DNA of 64,000 nucleotides from Streptomyces humidus (GCF_014649655.1 NZ_BMTL01000005.1:248001-312000); one strand, 5' to 3'; counted from the stretch's first letter, positions 42,926-51,825 are shown. A program made the numbers and translations. The notes: generated from the letters alone by a model not told the origin.

Positions 42926-43558
42926 GTCGCTGATTGTGCCCGTCGCGGGCAACCGCCGACAGGCCTGTGGACAACCGGACGCCTGTCGACGGCGGCGGTG
43001 ACAGGCCCGGCGAGTCCCGGCGCGACCTGCCGTGCCATCCAAAGAGGGACGCCCACGGAGCGTGCCCGGGCCGCCAAGGCGGCCACCTCGCACCGGTCCT
43101 GGTGCCGCCGACCCCCGTGCGGTACGAGAGCCCGGACCCGCTGTATGCCGTCATGGCGTACGTCTTCGCCGCCGCGTTCGGGCTCGGCGACAGCACAGGC
43201 CTGGCGCGGTTCCCGGGGCAGCGCCGCCCGGTGCGTCAGCGGCGGCGCTCCGGATCACCGGCGAGGCGGCACGCGCGCGGGTGCCGTTCGGTGGCTTCCC
43301 CCGGGGTGAGCCGGTCGCCGTCGACGACGACCGGGACCGTCCCTGACTCGGCAACCTGAGCAGGGCGGGCGAGAACAACGAGCCCGGCGGCGGGAACGGC
43401 CCGGGCGCGGACAGCGGCGACGGCGGGGACTCCGGCGACGGCGATGGCGGGGCGGTGGTGGTGACGGAGGCGGTGACTGGGCCTGTTGTGGACGTCCCGA
43501 GTCCGCCCGGCGGCCCTCCGGACGACGACAAGAACGGTCGGACCGCTAGCATCTGCGC
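42926..43558. other. 633-bp region with coding-like fragments
   Basis: Plus-strand pieces read like protein: VPPTPVRYESPDPLYAVMAY then VFAAAFGLGDSTGLARFPGQ (about 43106-43220). In another frame ALRITGEAARARVPFGG appears, and beyond an in-frame TGA a Gly/Asp-rich tail. Probably a decayed gene for a surface or membrane protein; no family recognised. The last bases, TAGCAT 6 nt before ATG 43559, form a leaderless promoter for the Rieske gene. Confidence 0.45.
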
Positions 43559-44548
43559 ATGCCTTTACGTCGCAGTCATGACAACTTGGCCGCTCTGCCG
43601 CGCGATCCCCGGGCCGACCGGTATCCGATGCCGACCGTGCCGTACGGCTGGTACGCGGTGCTGCGCAGCCGTGAACTGCGGCCGGGCAAAGTGGTCAGCC
43701 TGCACTACTTCGGGCGGGCGCTCATCGCCTTCCGGGGAGCCGACGGCCGGGCCGCCGTGCGGGACGCGCACTGCCCGCACTACGGCGCGCATCTCGGCGC
43801 CGGTGGGAAGGTCGTGGACGGCACGGTGGAATGTCCCTTCCACGGGTGGCGGTTCGGTGCCGACGGCCGGTGCGTGGAGGCCCCGTTCGCGGTGCACACT
43901 CCCAAGGTCTCCCTGGGCGGATTCCCCGTCCGCGAGCACAGTGGGCTCGTCCTGGTGTACGTCGGGCCGGGCGAGCCGTCGTGGGAGGTGCCGGAGATCC
44001 CCGAGACGGGAGCGAAGGAGTTCGCCGCGCCCGTCGACGACACCTGCCGGGCACGCGTCCATATCCAGGAGATGCGCGAGAACATCGTCGACGAGTCCCA
44101 CTTCCACTTCATCCACGGCCAGAGCCAACCCCCTGTCCAGGAATGGCGGGCGGACGGTCCGTTCGCCGAGGCCCGCGGCCGGATCTCCCGCCGCGTCCTC
44201 GGCCGGGACATCGACAACACCTTCGACGCGTTCATGTACGGGCCCGGCGTCATGGTGGTCCGTACCCACGGCCCCGTTCTGTCGGTGACCGCCGTCGCCC
44301 TGAGTACGCCCGTCGACGACCGCACCAGCGAACTGCGGATGCTGTACTACATCCGCAAACCGGCCCGGCTGCCGTTCCTGACGCCCCTGGCCAAACTCGT
44401 CTTCCGCATGGAGGCATTGGGCGAGGTGCGCGAGGAGGTCGGAATCTGGGACCACAAGGTCCACCAGCCGCGGCCCGTCCTGCTTCCCCACGAGAAGGGC
44501 ATCAAGGCGCTGCGCCGCTGGTACGCGCAGTTCTATCCGGCCGAGTGA
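43559..44548 (+). CDS. Rieske non-haem iron oxygenase
   Basis: 329 aa. Rieske [2Fe-2S] ligands Cys72-x-His74 (DAHCPHYGAHL) and Cys92-x2-His95 (ECPFHGWRF). The mononuclear iron site is ENIVDESHFHFIHG (Asp and two His). This is the KshA/VanA-like single-component-oxygenase layout and needs a separate reductase, not present here. KshA relatives hydroxylate steroids; the substrate here is unknown. The start follows a TAGCAT -10 box, so the mRNA is probably leaderless. Confidence 0.9.
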   Translation: MPLRRSHDNLAALPRDPRADRYPMPTVPYGWYAVLRSRELRPGKVVSLHYFGRALIAFRGADGRAAVRDAHCPHYGAHLGAGGKVVDGTVECPFHGWRFGADGRCVEAPFAVHTPKVSLGGFPVREHSGLVLVYVGPGEPSWEVPEIPETGAKEFAAPVDDTCRARVHIQEMRENIVDESHFHFIHGQSQPPVQEWRADGPFAEARGRISRRVLGRDIDNTFDAFMYGPGVMVVRTHGPVLSVTAVALSTPVDDRTSELRMLYYIRKPARLPFLTPLAKLVFRMEALGEVREEVGIWDHKVHQPRPVLLPHEKGIKALRRWYAQFYPAE

Positions 44549-44550
44549 CG

Positions 44551-44566
44551 GATCGCTCGAGCGATC
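44551..44566. other. 16-bp perfect palindrome after the Rieske gene
   Basis: GATCGCTCGAGCGATC begins two bases after the stop. With no loop it is a poor terminator and a better protein-binding site, but no gene starts here. Confidence 0.6.
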
Positions 44567-44922
44567 GGCCAGGGGCGACACGCCCACTGCCGCTGTGCGG
44601 CCACCGCCTCCGGCACACCGCGCAGGTCGTGCTCCAGCGGCTGGTCGGGGCTGGTCGGCGTCCGTGTCCAGCAGCCACCGCTCGTGCCGGACACACACCC
44701 GCCGCCGCGCACCAGATACCGCACCGCCCGCACCGCCCGCACCGTCTGCCCGGTGCGCCCCGATGCCCGGAGCGCGTCTCTTTTCGGCCATACCCCTGTG
44801 GCGTCCCTGCACGGAAAGGTACTTCCGCACACGAGCATGCACCTGACATCTTGCATCCACCACTCGTTTCGTACGGTCCGGCCGGTGCCCTCAGCACGGC
44901 CGGGCCGTCTCCGGAGGACGCA
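44567..44922. other. Upstream region of the subtilase gene
   Basis: It contains a CACCGCC(CG) tandem run near 44725-44750 and a slightly A/T-richer stretch before the start (about 44810-44880), likely the promoter. No ORF is convincing. Confidence 0.5.
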
Positions 44923-46722
44923 TTGATACCCCACATATCCAGCCGACCCAGACGCACGCTGGTGCTGGCGGCCACGCTCGGCGCCGCCCTCGCGTTCGGC
45001 GCTCCGGGAGCCCTCGCGGGCACGCTCCCCGTCGCCCCCTCCGCCGCGCCGGCCGCCAAGGCCCACGCTCCTGCCGCCGTGCCGGCTTCCCAGAGTGCGA
45101 CCTGGGTGGCCGGCACGCGTGCCTACCTCGTGATCACCGCCCCCGGTGACAGTTCGGCGGTCCGCTCCGCGATCGCGGCCAACGGCGGCACCGTCTTCTC
45201 GAACTTCGACGCCATCGGCGTGATCGTCGCCCACTCGGCGTCCAGCGGCTTCGCCGCTGCCATGCGCGGCGTCTCCGGCGTGCAGAAGGTCGGCGCCACG
45301 CGTACCTCGGACGTTCCGGCCGACGCCTACAACCCGGCGCTCCCGGCCAATCCGGCCCAGGCCTCGACCCCGGCCGGAGAACCGGTCCGGGCCGACATGA
45401 GCCAGATCAAGGCCGACCAGGCCTGGGCGGTGAACCCGGGGTCCGCCTCCGTCACGGTCGGCATCCTGGACACCGGTGTGGACGACCAGCACCAGGACCT
45501 GGCGCCCAACTTCGACGCGGCCGACTCGGTCTCCTGCGCCTACGGCAAGCCCGACACCCGTGCCGGCGCCTGGCGGGACGTCGACACGCACGGCACCCAC
45601 GTAGCGGGCACCGTCGCCGCGGCCAAGAACGGCAAGGGCGTCGTCGGCGTGGCACCCGGGGTGAAGATCGCCGCGGTCCGGGTCGCCGAGCCGGGCAACT
45701 CCTTCTTCTTCGCCGAGAACACCATCTGCGGCTTCGTCTGGGCCGGTGACCACGGCTTCAAGGTCACCAACAACAGCTATTACACGGACCCGTGGCAGTT
45801 CAACTGCCCGGACAACATCGACCAGGCCGCCATCATCGAGGGCGTCACGCGCGCCCAGGAGTACGCCGAGGGCAAGGGCTCCCTCCAGATCGCCGCCGCG
45901 GGCAACGAGAACTACGACCTCGCCCACAAGACGACCGACTCCGCGAGCCCGAACGACTCGACGCCGGTCACCCGCACCATCACCAACGCCTGCATCGACA
46001 TCCCGACCGAGCTGCCGGGCGTGGTCACGGTCGCGGCCAACGGCACGGGCGTCACCAAAGCCTCGTTCTCCAACTACGGTCAGGGCGTCATCGACGTCGC
46101 GGCGCCGGGCAGCAACGTGTACTCCACCGTCCCCGGCGGCGGCTACGGCAGCAAGAGCGGCACCTCGATGGCCACCCCGCACGTGGTCGGCGTGGCGGCA
46201 CTCATCGCCAGCGCCAACCCGGGCATCACCCCGGCGCAGATCCGCGCCAAGCTGGCCGAGCAGGCCAACGACATCGCCTGCCCCTCGGACAGCCGCTGCA
46301 CGGGCACGACGGCCGACAACTCGTTCTTCGGCGAAGGACAGGTCGACGCACTCAAGGCCGTCGGGACCACCCCGCCGCCCGGCAAGTACTTCGAGAACCT
46401 CGCGGACTTCGCCGTCAACGACAACGCGACCGTGGAGAGCCCGATCGCCGTGACCGGTGTGACCGGCAACGCCCCGGCCACCCTCAAGGTGGGTGTGGAC
46501 ATCAAGCACACCTACATCGGTGACCTGAAGGTCGATCTGGTGGCGCCGGACGGCACCGTCTACACGCTGCACAACCACGCCGGCGGCAGCGCCGACAACA
46601 TCGCCCAGACCTACACCGTGAACGCCTCCTCGGAGGTCGCGAACGGCACCTGGAAGCTGCGCGTCAACGACAACGCAGCATCCGACACAGGCAAGATCGA
46701 CGCCTGGAGCCTGACCTTCTAG
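44923..46722 (+). CDS. Secreted subtilisin-family serine protease with P-domain
   Basis: 599 aa from TTG 44923, chosen because GGAGG sits 5 nt upstream and a Sec signal (RRTLVLAATLGAALAFGAPG, cleavage near ALA-G at 32) follows. Propeptide of inhibitor I9 style (about 60-125), catalytic domain with Asp183 (GILDTGVDD), His223 (DTHGTHVAGT) and Ser415 (SGTSMATPHV), and a C-terminal P-domain (about 488-599, ending KIDAWSLTF). P-domains occur in kexin-like and secreted Streptomyces proteases. It should be an extracellular protease. Confidence 0.92.
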   Translation: MIPHISSRPRRTLVLAATLGAALAFGAPGALAGTLPVAPSAAPAAKAHAPAAVPASQSATWVAGTRAYLVITAPGDSSAVRSAIAANGGTVFSNFDAIGVIVAHSASSGFAAAMRGVSGVQKVGATRTSDVPADAYNPALPANPAQASTPAGEPVRADMSQIKADQAWAVNPGSASVTVGILDTGVDDQHQDLAPNFDAADSVSCAYGKPDTRAGAWRDVDTHGTHVAGTVAAAKNGKGVVGVAPGVKIAAVRVAEPGNSFFFAENTICGFVWAGDHGFKVTNNSYYTDPWQFNCPDNIDQAAIIEGVTRAQEYAEGKGSLQIAAAGNENYDLAHKTTDSASPNDSTPVTRTITNACIDIPTELPGVVTVAANGTGVTKASFSNYGQGVIDVAAPGSNVYSTVPGGGYGSKSGTSMATPHVVGVAALIASANPGITPAQIRAKLAEQANDIACPSDSRCTGTTADNSFFGEGQVDALKAVGTTPPPGKYFENLADFAVNDNATVESPIAVTGVTGNAPATLKVGVDIKHTYIGDLKVDLVAPDGTVYTLHNHAGGSADNIAQTYTVNASSEVANGTWKLRVNDNAASDTGKIDAWSLTF

Positions 46723-46807
46723 CGCAGGGCCCGGCAACGCCCGCTCTCGGCTGTCCCGTACGACTCGCTTTCCAGGAGCGGGTCCGCCGGACCCCTGACG
46801 CGCCGCC

Positions 46808-47043
46808 GTGAACTGCGGCGACCAGCGGCTGACCTATGCGCAGCTCGACGCCTGGGCCAACCAGCTGGCTCGGCGGCTGCTGGAGCCGGGCGTCACCGCG
46901 CCGATCCTGGGCCCCCGCACGGCCGAGCAGCTCGAGAACGGGCTCGCGGCGCTGCGGGTCTCCTCCGACGGCGACCGGCTCAAGGAGCTGGACGCGCTGT
47001 TCCCCGGCCCAAGGGGCCCGCCCCGGAGGCGCACGCCTGGTGA
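46808..47043 (+). pseudogene. NRPS adenylation / aldo-keto reductase chimeric relic
   Basis: It begins with CGDQRLTYAQLDAWANQLARR, the A2/A3 entrance of an NRPS adenylation domain. It jumps within about 10 codons to APILGPRTAEQLENGLAALR, the C-terminal end of an aldo-keto reductase. One base slip near 47010 restores the proper end PKGPAPEAHAW and the stop at 47041-47043. It is the joint of two unrelated genes by deletion, not a working protein. Confidence 0.65.
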
Positions 47044-47046
47044 GGC

Positions 47047-47085
47047 CGGCTGACGCCGACGGGACCGCTCCGTCGGCGTCAGCCG
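47047..47085. terminator. Strong hairpin between convergent genes
   Basis: 16-bp perfect stem (47047-47062 with 47070-47085, core GACGCCGACGG) and 7-nt loop. It covers the stop codon of the MFS gene and serves both strands. Confidence 0.85.
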
Positions 47086-48305
47086 CGTTCGGTGACGGTG
47101 TCCTGCGTCGACGGTTCCGGGCGGGCCTCCTGCGCTGCCCTCGACGAAGGCGGCAGCAGCCGCTCGCCGATCAGCACCGCGCAGGCGCCAACGGTCAGCA
47201 GTCCGCCCACGGCGAAGGTTTCGCGTACTCCGGTGAGCGGCAGGGCCAGGCCGCCGAGTGCGGCGCCCGCCGCGATACCGGCGTTGAAGGCACCGGAGTT
47301 GGCCGCGAGGGCGATCTCCGTACGGCCCGGCGCACAGCGCAGCATCTCGTTCTGGGTGGCCATGAACACGGGGCCGAGCGAACCGCCCAGCAGAGCCAGG
47401 AACGCTACCGCCGCCACCGGAGAGGAGCCGGAAGCGTACAGGCCGAGCAGACCCGCCGCCTGGGTGGCCACGGCGGTCGTGAGGGTGCCGCGCGGGTGCC
47501 GGTCCAGCAACGCCCCGGTGATGCTCACCCCGGCCACGCCCGAGACACCGGAGACCGCCAGCAGCACGCTGACCGTGCCCTGGGAGAACCCGCTCACCTG
47601 GACCAGGAACTTGACGATGTACGTGTATCCCGCGAATGCCCCGGTGACGGACAGGGTGGTGGCGGCCAGCACGATTCCGAACCGGCGAGTGTCCGGAGCG
47701 GTGCCGTACGCGGCGTGTCCCTCCTCCGGGCGCGAGGTCGGCAGCAGTACGGCGATCGTGATGAGGGAGAGCAGTCCCAGGCCCGCCAGTACCCCGAGCG
47801 GCACCGGCCAGTCGCTCTGCTGGCCCAGCCAGGTCCCGGCGGGCACACCGATCACCAGGGCCAGCGAGCCGGCGACGGACAGCGCCCCGACCACCCGCCC
47901 ACGGACCTGGGGGAGAAACAGGCCGACCGCGACCGGCCCCATCACCGCCCAGAACAGAGCCTGGGCGAGTGCGGTCAGCAGCCGGGCGACGAGCAGCATC
48001 CCGTACGAGGTGGCGAGCGCCGACATCAGGCTGGACACGACGAGCACGGCCAGCAGCCCGGTCAGTACCTGGCGTCGGGGCACGGCCCGTGTGGCGTGGG
48101 CCAAGGGCAGGGACACCACGGCGACTGTCACTCCGTAGCCGGTGATCAGGTAGCCGACCGACGACGGAGACACGTGCAAGCCCTGGGAGATCAGTTCCAG
48201 GAGGCCGATCGGCAGGTTCTCAGCGGTGTTGAACGTGAAGGCGGCCGACATCAGAGCCACGAGCACCGACAGCCTGCGCCATCGAGCGGGTTGCGCCGCG
48301 ACCAT
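47079..48305 (-). CDS. MFS transporter, Cmx/chloramphenicol-efflux-like
   Basis: 408-aa, 12-helix DHA1-type exporter. It opens FTFNTAENLPIGLLELISQG, which matches the TAExxPxGLLPxIA signature of Cmx/CmlR-like pumps. Then YGVTVAVVSLPLAHATRAVP takes the place of motif A. ATG 48305 has AGAGAGG at about 6 nt. Drug efflux is likely; the substrate is unproven. Confidence 0.85.
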   Translation of the reverse strand: MVAAQPARWRRLSVLVALMSAAFTFNTAENLPIGLLELISQGLHVSPSSVGYLITGYGVTVAVVSLPLAHATRAVPRRQVLTGLLAVLVVSSLMSALATSYGMLLVARLLTALAQALFWAVMGPVAVGLFLPQVRGRVVGALSVAGSLALVIGVPAGTWLGQQSDWPVPLGVLAGLGLLSLITIAVLLPTSRPEEGHAAYGTAPDTRRFGIVLAATTLSVTGAFAGYTYIVKFLVQVSGFSQGTVSVLLAVSGVSGVAGVSITGALLDRHPRGTLTTAVATQAAGLLGLYASGSSPVAAVAFLALLGGSLGPVFMATQNEMLRCAPGRTEIALAANSGAFNAGIAAGAALGGLALPLTGVRETFAVGGLLTVGACAVLIGERLLPPSSRAAQEARPEPSTQDTVTERG

Positions 48306-48552
48306 ACGCCTCTCTTTCCGTTCCGGCTTGTGGCAGCCCGCACCGCCCACCCCGAAGCTGCTGAGCCTCATTCAACGTACACACAACCCCAGACGTGCAG
48401 ACCCGTTGAGCCGAGGCTGTCCGAAAGCACACGGTGACGGAGCGGGAAGGGGTTCATCCATCTGTTCGGTGCATGTCTGTCTGTGAGGTTCCCCCGAGAT
48501 GCGCTGATGGGTGACAGAGGGTCAGACGGGTTTCGTGAGAGGAGTCCGGACG

Positions 48553-48624
48553 ATGCCTGCCCCGAGGAAGTACCCGCTGGAGTTGCGTGCGCGTGCGCTT
48601 CGGACGTATCGGACCGGCGGATGA
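48553..48624 (+). mobile_element. Start of an IS3-type OrfA, cut off at a tandem repeat
   Basis: ATG 48553 reads MPAPRKYPLELRARALRTYR, the typical first residues of IS3-family OrfA proteins (xxAPRKYPxELRERAVR). It then ends at a TGA inside the first GATGAGG unit. The rest of the element is missing. Confidence 0.65.
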
Positions 48625-48682
48625 GGGATGAGGGATGAGGGATGAGGGATGAGGGATGAGGCATGAGGCATGAGGCATGAGG
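48620..48682. repeat. Nine 7-bp tandem units (GATGAGG x6, CATGAGG x3)
   Basis: Perfect head-to-tail array with one base switched in the last three units. It starts exactly where the OrfA scrap ends and lies 27 bp from the end of the SDR relic. Confidence 0.95.
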
Positions 48683-48708
48683 GATGGATGCGGGGCTTGC
48701 GCGGGGCT

Positions 48709-49492
48709 TCAGTTCCCGAGCGCCGCCTTGCGCAGGATTCGCTCCGCGATCCGGGCAGCCGCTGACGCGGGCAGCAGGCGGCCGAAGACGAAGGTCTGGA
48801 AAGTGTTGAGACGGCCGTCCACGACCGCCGGGCCCCGGCCGCGCAAGGCGGACATGACGGTGTCCGGCACGGAACCGGGCCCCCGCTTGCCCGGCATGCG
48901 CCGTGTGTTCATCGCCGTGTCGGTCGGACCGGGGCTGACTGCCGCGACCCGCACCCCCGTCGCCCTCGTCTCGGCCCACACCGCCTGGGTGAAGGACAGC
49001 ACGAACGCCTTCGAGGCCGCATAGGCGGCCACATACGGAGCGGGCGCGTACGCACCGGTGCTCGCGATGTCGACGATCGCTCCCCCGCGCGACCATGGGG
49101 GGCAGCAAGAGCGCCGTCAGCTCTGCCACCGCGCCGGCATCGAGGTCGACCAGGCCCCGCACCCGCGCGGCATCGCTGTCGGCGACCGGCCCCAACAGGC
49201 TGACGCCGGCATTGTTGACCAGCACGTCGACCTCGGTTCCCGCACCCGCCAGCCGCTCGGCCAGCCGGGAAGGAGCACCCTGGTGCGACAGGTCCAGAGC
49301 GAGCGTCGACACCTGAGCCCCGTGCTCGGCGTGCAGCCGCTTGGCCTCCGCCTCCAGGCGTGCGCCGTCCCGTGCGACCAGGACCAGGTGCATGCCCTGC
49401 CCGGCCAGCCGCTCGGTGATCGCGGCCCCGATGCCTGTCGCGGCGCCGGTCACGACTGCAGTTCCCGGCCTGGTCTGTTCCTTCGTCTTCAT
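48709..49492 (-). pseudogene. SDR oxidoreductase with a single frameshift
   Basis: Frame 1 from ATG 49492 gives TAVVTGAATGIGAAITERLA and VLVNNAGVSLLGP up to [10 protein letters not shown]. Frame 2 continues without gap as [29 protein letters not shown] to the stop at 48709. The break is at a GGGGG run near 49083-49087, so one lost base, a sequencing slip or programmed slippage would explain it. Repaired, it is a full-length SDR of about 260 aa. Divergent from merR across a perfect dyad, so it is the expected MerR target. Confidence 0.8.
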
Positions 49493-49509
49493 GCGCAGAA
49501 CGGTAAATT

Positions 49510-49531
49510 TTGACATTAACGTGAATGTCAA
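49510..49531. promoter_or_regulatory. MerR-type operator
   Basis: Perfect inverted repeat TTGACATT-AACGTG-AATGTCAA between divergent SDR and merR genes, in the only A/T-rich patch nearby. Both arms include a TTGACA -35 element, one for each direction. This is the standard layout of MerR-family autoregulation. Confidence 0.85.
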
Positions 49532-49555
49532 GCCTGGATCGGCGGAGGAGACGGC

Positions 49556-49939
49556 GTGCGCATCGGAGAACTCAGCAGGGCCACTGGGACCAGTACCCGT
49601 TCGCTCCGGTACTACGAGGACCAAGGGCTGCTCTCCAGCGACCGCCGCTCCAAGGGATACCGGGAGTCCGGTGAGGAAGCCGTCCGCCAGGTCGCCTTCA
49701 TCCAGGACCTCTACCGCGCGGGACTGCCCTCCCAGATCATCCGGGACATCCTGCACCGCACCGCACCGACACCGCCCGCAGGCGAGTGCACACAACTCCT
49801 GGCCCGCGTCCGGCAGGTCCGCGACGAACTCGCCCGTCAAGAGCAACAGATCGCTCAGCGCCGCGAGATGCTCGACCGGTACCTCACGGGCACGGCGGCC
49901 CCCACCGGCCTCGGCGGCCAACCCCACGGCTCCGCTTGA
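49556..49939 (+). CDS. MerR-family regulator
   Basis: 127 aa. Winged helix with RIGELSRATGTSTRSLRYYE and DQGLLSSDRRSKGYR, then a dimerisation helix (LLARVRQVRDELARQEQQIA) and a short C-terminal tail. There are no metal cysteines at the dimer interface apart from one (GECTQLL), so a small organic effector is likely. GTG 49556 has GGAGGAG upstream. Confidence 0.9.
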   Translation: MRIGELSRATGTSTRSLRYYEDQGLLSSDRRSKGYRESGEEAVRQVAFIQDLYRAGLPSQIIRDILHRTAPTPPAGECTQLLARVRQVRDELARQEQQIAQRREMLDRYLTGTAAPTGLGGQPHGSA

Positions 49940-50275
49940 GGCGACTGAAACCGCCACGAGGAGGATGCCGCACACTCGGCTGGCTCCACCGAGTTCTCAA
50001 CTCGTGGAGAGGCAGTATTCCGATGCTGCCCTGTTCCCTGGTCGCGACTGACGGGACTCACCCCCACCAGCCGTGCTTCAAGGCGGAAGTCGGCGGGCGT
50101 CGGGCAACCCGGGGTGAGGTGCGGCCGGGGCAAGGTGATCGGGGCAGAGTCGGTTGTGGGAGCTACTCTGTGCAGAACGCGTCAAGTTCGGCGTGGGGCG
50201 TGCCGGGAAGTCCGCTCGGCGTCTTTCCAGGGCCGTGTGCCCGTTCGTCGACGTTGCCCGGAGGACTTCACTGTC
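49940..50275. other. Intergenic region, nothing identified
   Basis: 336 bp after merR. The ribosome binding site GGAGG of the next small gene is at its end; the rest shows no gene or clear repeat. Confidence 0.5.
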
Positions 50276-50452
50276 ATGTCGCTTGCCACCAAACCGTTTA
50301 TCGGCGTCGCCTTGGTGATCGTAGGAGCACTACTGCTCCTGGCCGGAGCTGTGCTCTACGTGCTGCCCGGTCCCGGCTTCCCCGTTCTTGCGCTCGGTCT
50401 GGCCACCCTCATCATCGGCTTCTTCGTGATCGCCGCGCTCCGCCGCAAGTGA
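50276..50452 (+). CDS. Small PGPGW-type membrane protein
   Basis: 58 aa from ATG 50276 (GGAGG about 10 nt upstream). Two hydrophobic helices, GVALVIVGALLLLAGAVLYV and LALGLATLIIGFFVIAAL, are joined by LPGPGFPV, then a basic end RRK. The PGPG turn is that of small PGPGW transmembrane proteins. Function unknown. 32 bp before the next ORF, so probably co-transcribed. Confidence 0.8.
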   Translation: MSLATKPFIGVALVIVGALLLLAGAVLYVLPGPGFPVLALGLATLIIGFFVIAALRRK

Positions 50453-50484
50453 TCCCTTCACTGCCCGACAGGAGCTTGGCGCCG

Positions 50485-50848
50485 ATGCTCTGGCAGTGGA
50501 TTGGCCTCGCCGTTTTCTCTGTCACGCTGTTGCCTGTCGGCATCGCCCGCCTCACCGGCCGTGTACCACAGCGACTACGCCCTCGCCTGCATCCGACGCG
50601 TCCGCGCGGCCTGGCGTGTCTCGCCTTCTATGCCGCTGCGCCGCTCAACGCCATTCCGGCCCTGGCTCTGTGGCTCCTTGGCCATGCCGCTGGTCACGCC
50701 TTTGCCCTCACGGCATGCGCCGCATCTCGGCGTTGCTGGTCGGCATCGGGGAAATCGGGGACCGGGTGTGCCGGCGCTGGGCGACTCACCGCGGACAGAC
50801 AGAGCCCTCTGCCGAAAGGTGCCGTTCGGGTCACGTGCAGGAGTGATC
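50485..50848 (+). CDS. Small membrane protein, probably frameshifted
   Basis: From ATG 50485 (AGGAG about 11 nt upstream): WQWIGLAVFSVTLLPVGIAR is helix 1, LACLAFYAAAPLNAIPALAL helix 2. The original frame runs to 50877 with a poor tail. Switching frame near 50715 gives RRISALLVGIGEIGDRVCRR and a stop at 50846-50848, a more natural end with a third helix. Either version would be an unknown membrane protein. Confidence 0.5.
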
Positions 50849-51165
50849 AGGTGCTCTCTCGTTGGTGGTTTGCCTGATCAGCGCCGCGTGCCTGCTGGGC
50901 TTCCTCGTCGCCGCGAGCACGGGAGCCTGCGCCGATGAGAACAAGGCCGGCCGGCTGTCTTCCGGCTGCGTCGCCATCGGAGGCGCCATGCTGGGCGTCG
51001 GACTGGGTATGGCCGGGAGGGCCATTGCACACCGTGGCCCGCGTGGAGAGCGACACACCACTGACGACTCTGACCGCCATGCGCGCCGACGGCACACACC
51101 TGGCCGCCATCACCGGAACCAAGGGCACCGTTGTCGGCTTCGTCACCGTGGAAGACCGCCGCACT
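50849..51165 (+). pseudogene. Membrane fragment followed by a CBS-domain (CorC/HlyC type) scrap
   Basis: About 50862-51000 encodes a hydrophobic piece (VVCLISAACLLGFLVAAS; GCVAIGGAMLGVGLGMAG). In another frame, 51040-51150 reads TLTAMRADGTHLAAITGTKG and VVGFVTVED, the second half of a CBS domain as in hemolysin-C-like membrane proteins. The parts cannot form one protein in the present frames. Confidence 0.5.
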
Positions 51166-51219
51166 CACCCGATCGAGACTCCCGGTCGATCGACAGCCTT
51201 CAAGATCGGTACGGGCAAC
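51166..51219. repeat. Palindromic repeat, copy A
   Basis: Dyad CGATCGA-N9-TCGATCG at 51170-51192 within a longer segment that recurs as copy B at 51826-51879, exactly 660 bp away. The first 31 bp differ at two positions. It lies directly downstream of the GNAT stop. Confidence 0.8.
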
Positions 51220-51225
51220 AACCAC

Positions 51226-51729
51226 TTACGTGTCGGGATGCTCCGGCAGGGCGAGCCAGTCCGACCAGGAGATCTCGCGACCGAGGAAGCGAGGCTGCTC
51301 GAACGGCCAGTCGTCGGCGATCCACTGCGGCACCAGCGGGTCGAGGGCTTGCTCGACCTTGCTGCCCACCAGCTCGTCCACCACCCACCAGGAGATCTCG
51401 CCGTCCGCGCCGGCCCTCTCCGGTGGGTCGATGTAGACGCAGCCGAGCAGAGCTGTCTCCGCCGCGTCGAACAGCGCGTAGTTGAAGGACTGGTGCGCGG
51501 CGATCTCCTTCTCGTGCCGCAACAGGTCGGCCCGGTCGGCCTCGTAGGTCATGGTGGCCGCGGGCCAGCCCCAGGCCGGGCCGAAGATGGTCCACAGCCG
51601 CTCGCGCGAACCCATCACAGCCGGATAGTCGAGCGGGGTGTCCGCCTCCCGGATCGGCCGCAGGTGATGACCACCGCCCGGGAGCGGTACCAGGACGGGG
51701 TGGACGAAGTCATCGGGAAGCCAGCTCAT
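51226..51729 (-). CDS. GNAT-family N-acetyltransferase-like protein
   Basis: 167 aa. The part LPGGGHHLRPIREADTPLDY is the N-terminal strand and helix, FDAAETALLGCVYIDPPERA the central strands, and DGEISWWVVDELVGSKVEQA the helix near the acyl-CoA site. The canonical Q/RxxGxG/A loop is degenerate, so cofactor use is uncertain. ATG 51729. The gene is bracketed by two copies of a palindromic repeat. Confidence 0.75.
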   Translation of the reverse strand: MSWLPDDFVHPVLVPLPGGGHHLRPIREADTPLDYPAVMGSRERLWTIFGPAWGWPAATMTYEADRADLLRHEKEIAAHQSFNYALFDAAETALLGCVYIDPPERAGADGEISWWVVDELVGSKVEQALDPLVPQWIADDWPFEQPRFLGREISWSDWLALPEHPDT

Positions 51730-51825
51730 GGCGCCCGACCGTAGCAGCGAGCGCCCGTCCGCTCCCCTGGATTTTCCCCGTATATCCACAGGCCCTGCTC
51801 TCATGCCTGGCAGGACCCGCGCGAT

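Larger units (their letters stand above)
48306..48708. other. Intergenic region holding an IS scrap and a heptamer array
   Basis: Between the MFS gene start and the SDR relic end. Contents: probable MFS promoter (48310-48420), a 23-codon transposase start and the GATGAGG array, both listed separately. Confidence 0.5.

Noticed and set aside
43831..44922. N-terminal extension of the subtilase frame back into the Rieske gene
   Set aside because: The frame is open by chance; the signal peptide and GGAGG mark the real start at TTG 44923.
44533..46737. 734-codon minus-strand ORF over the subtilase
   Set aside because: Val/Gly/Asp/Arg-rich mirror of the protease gene; classic antisense shadow.
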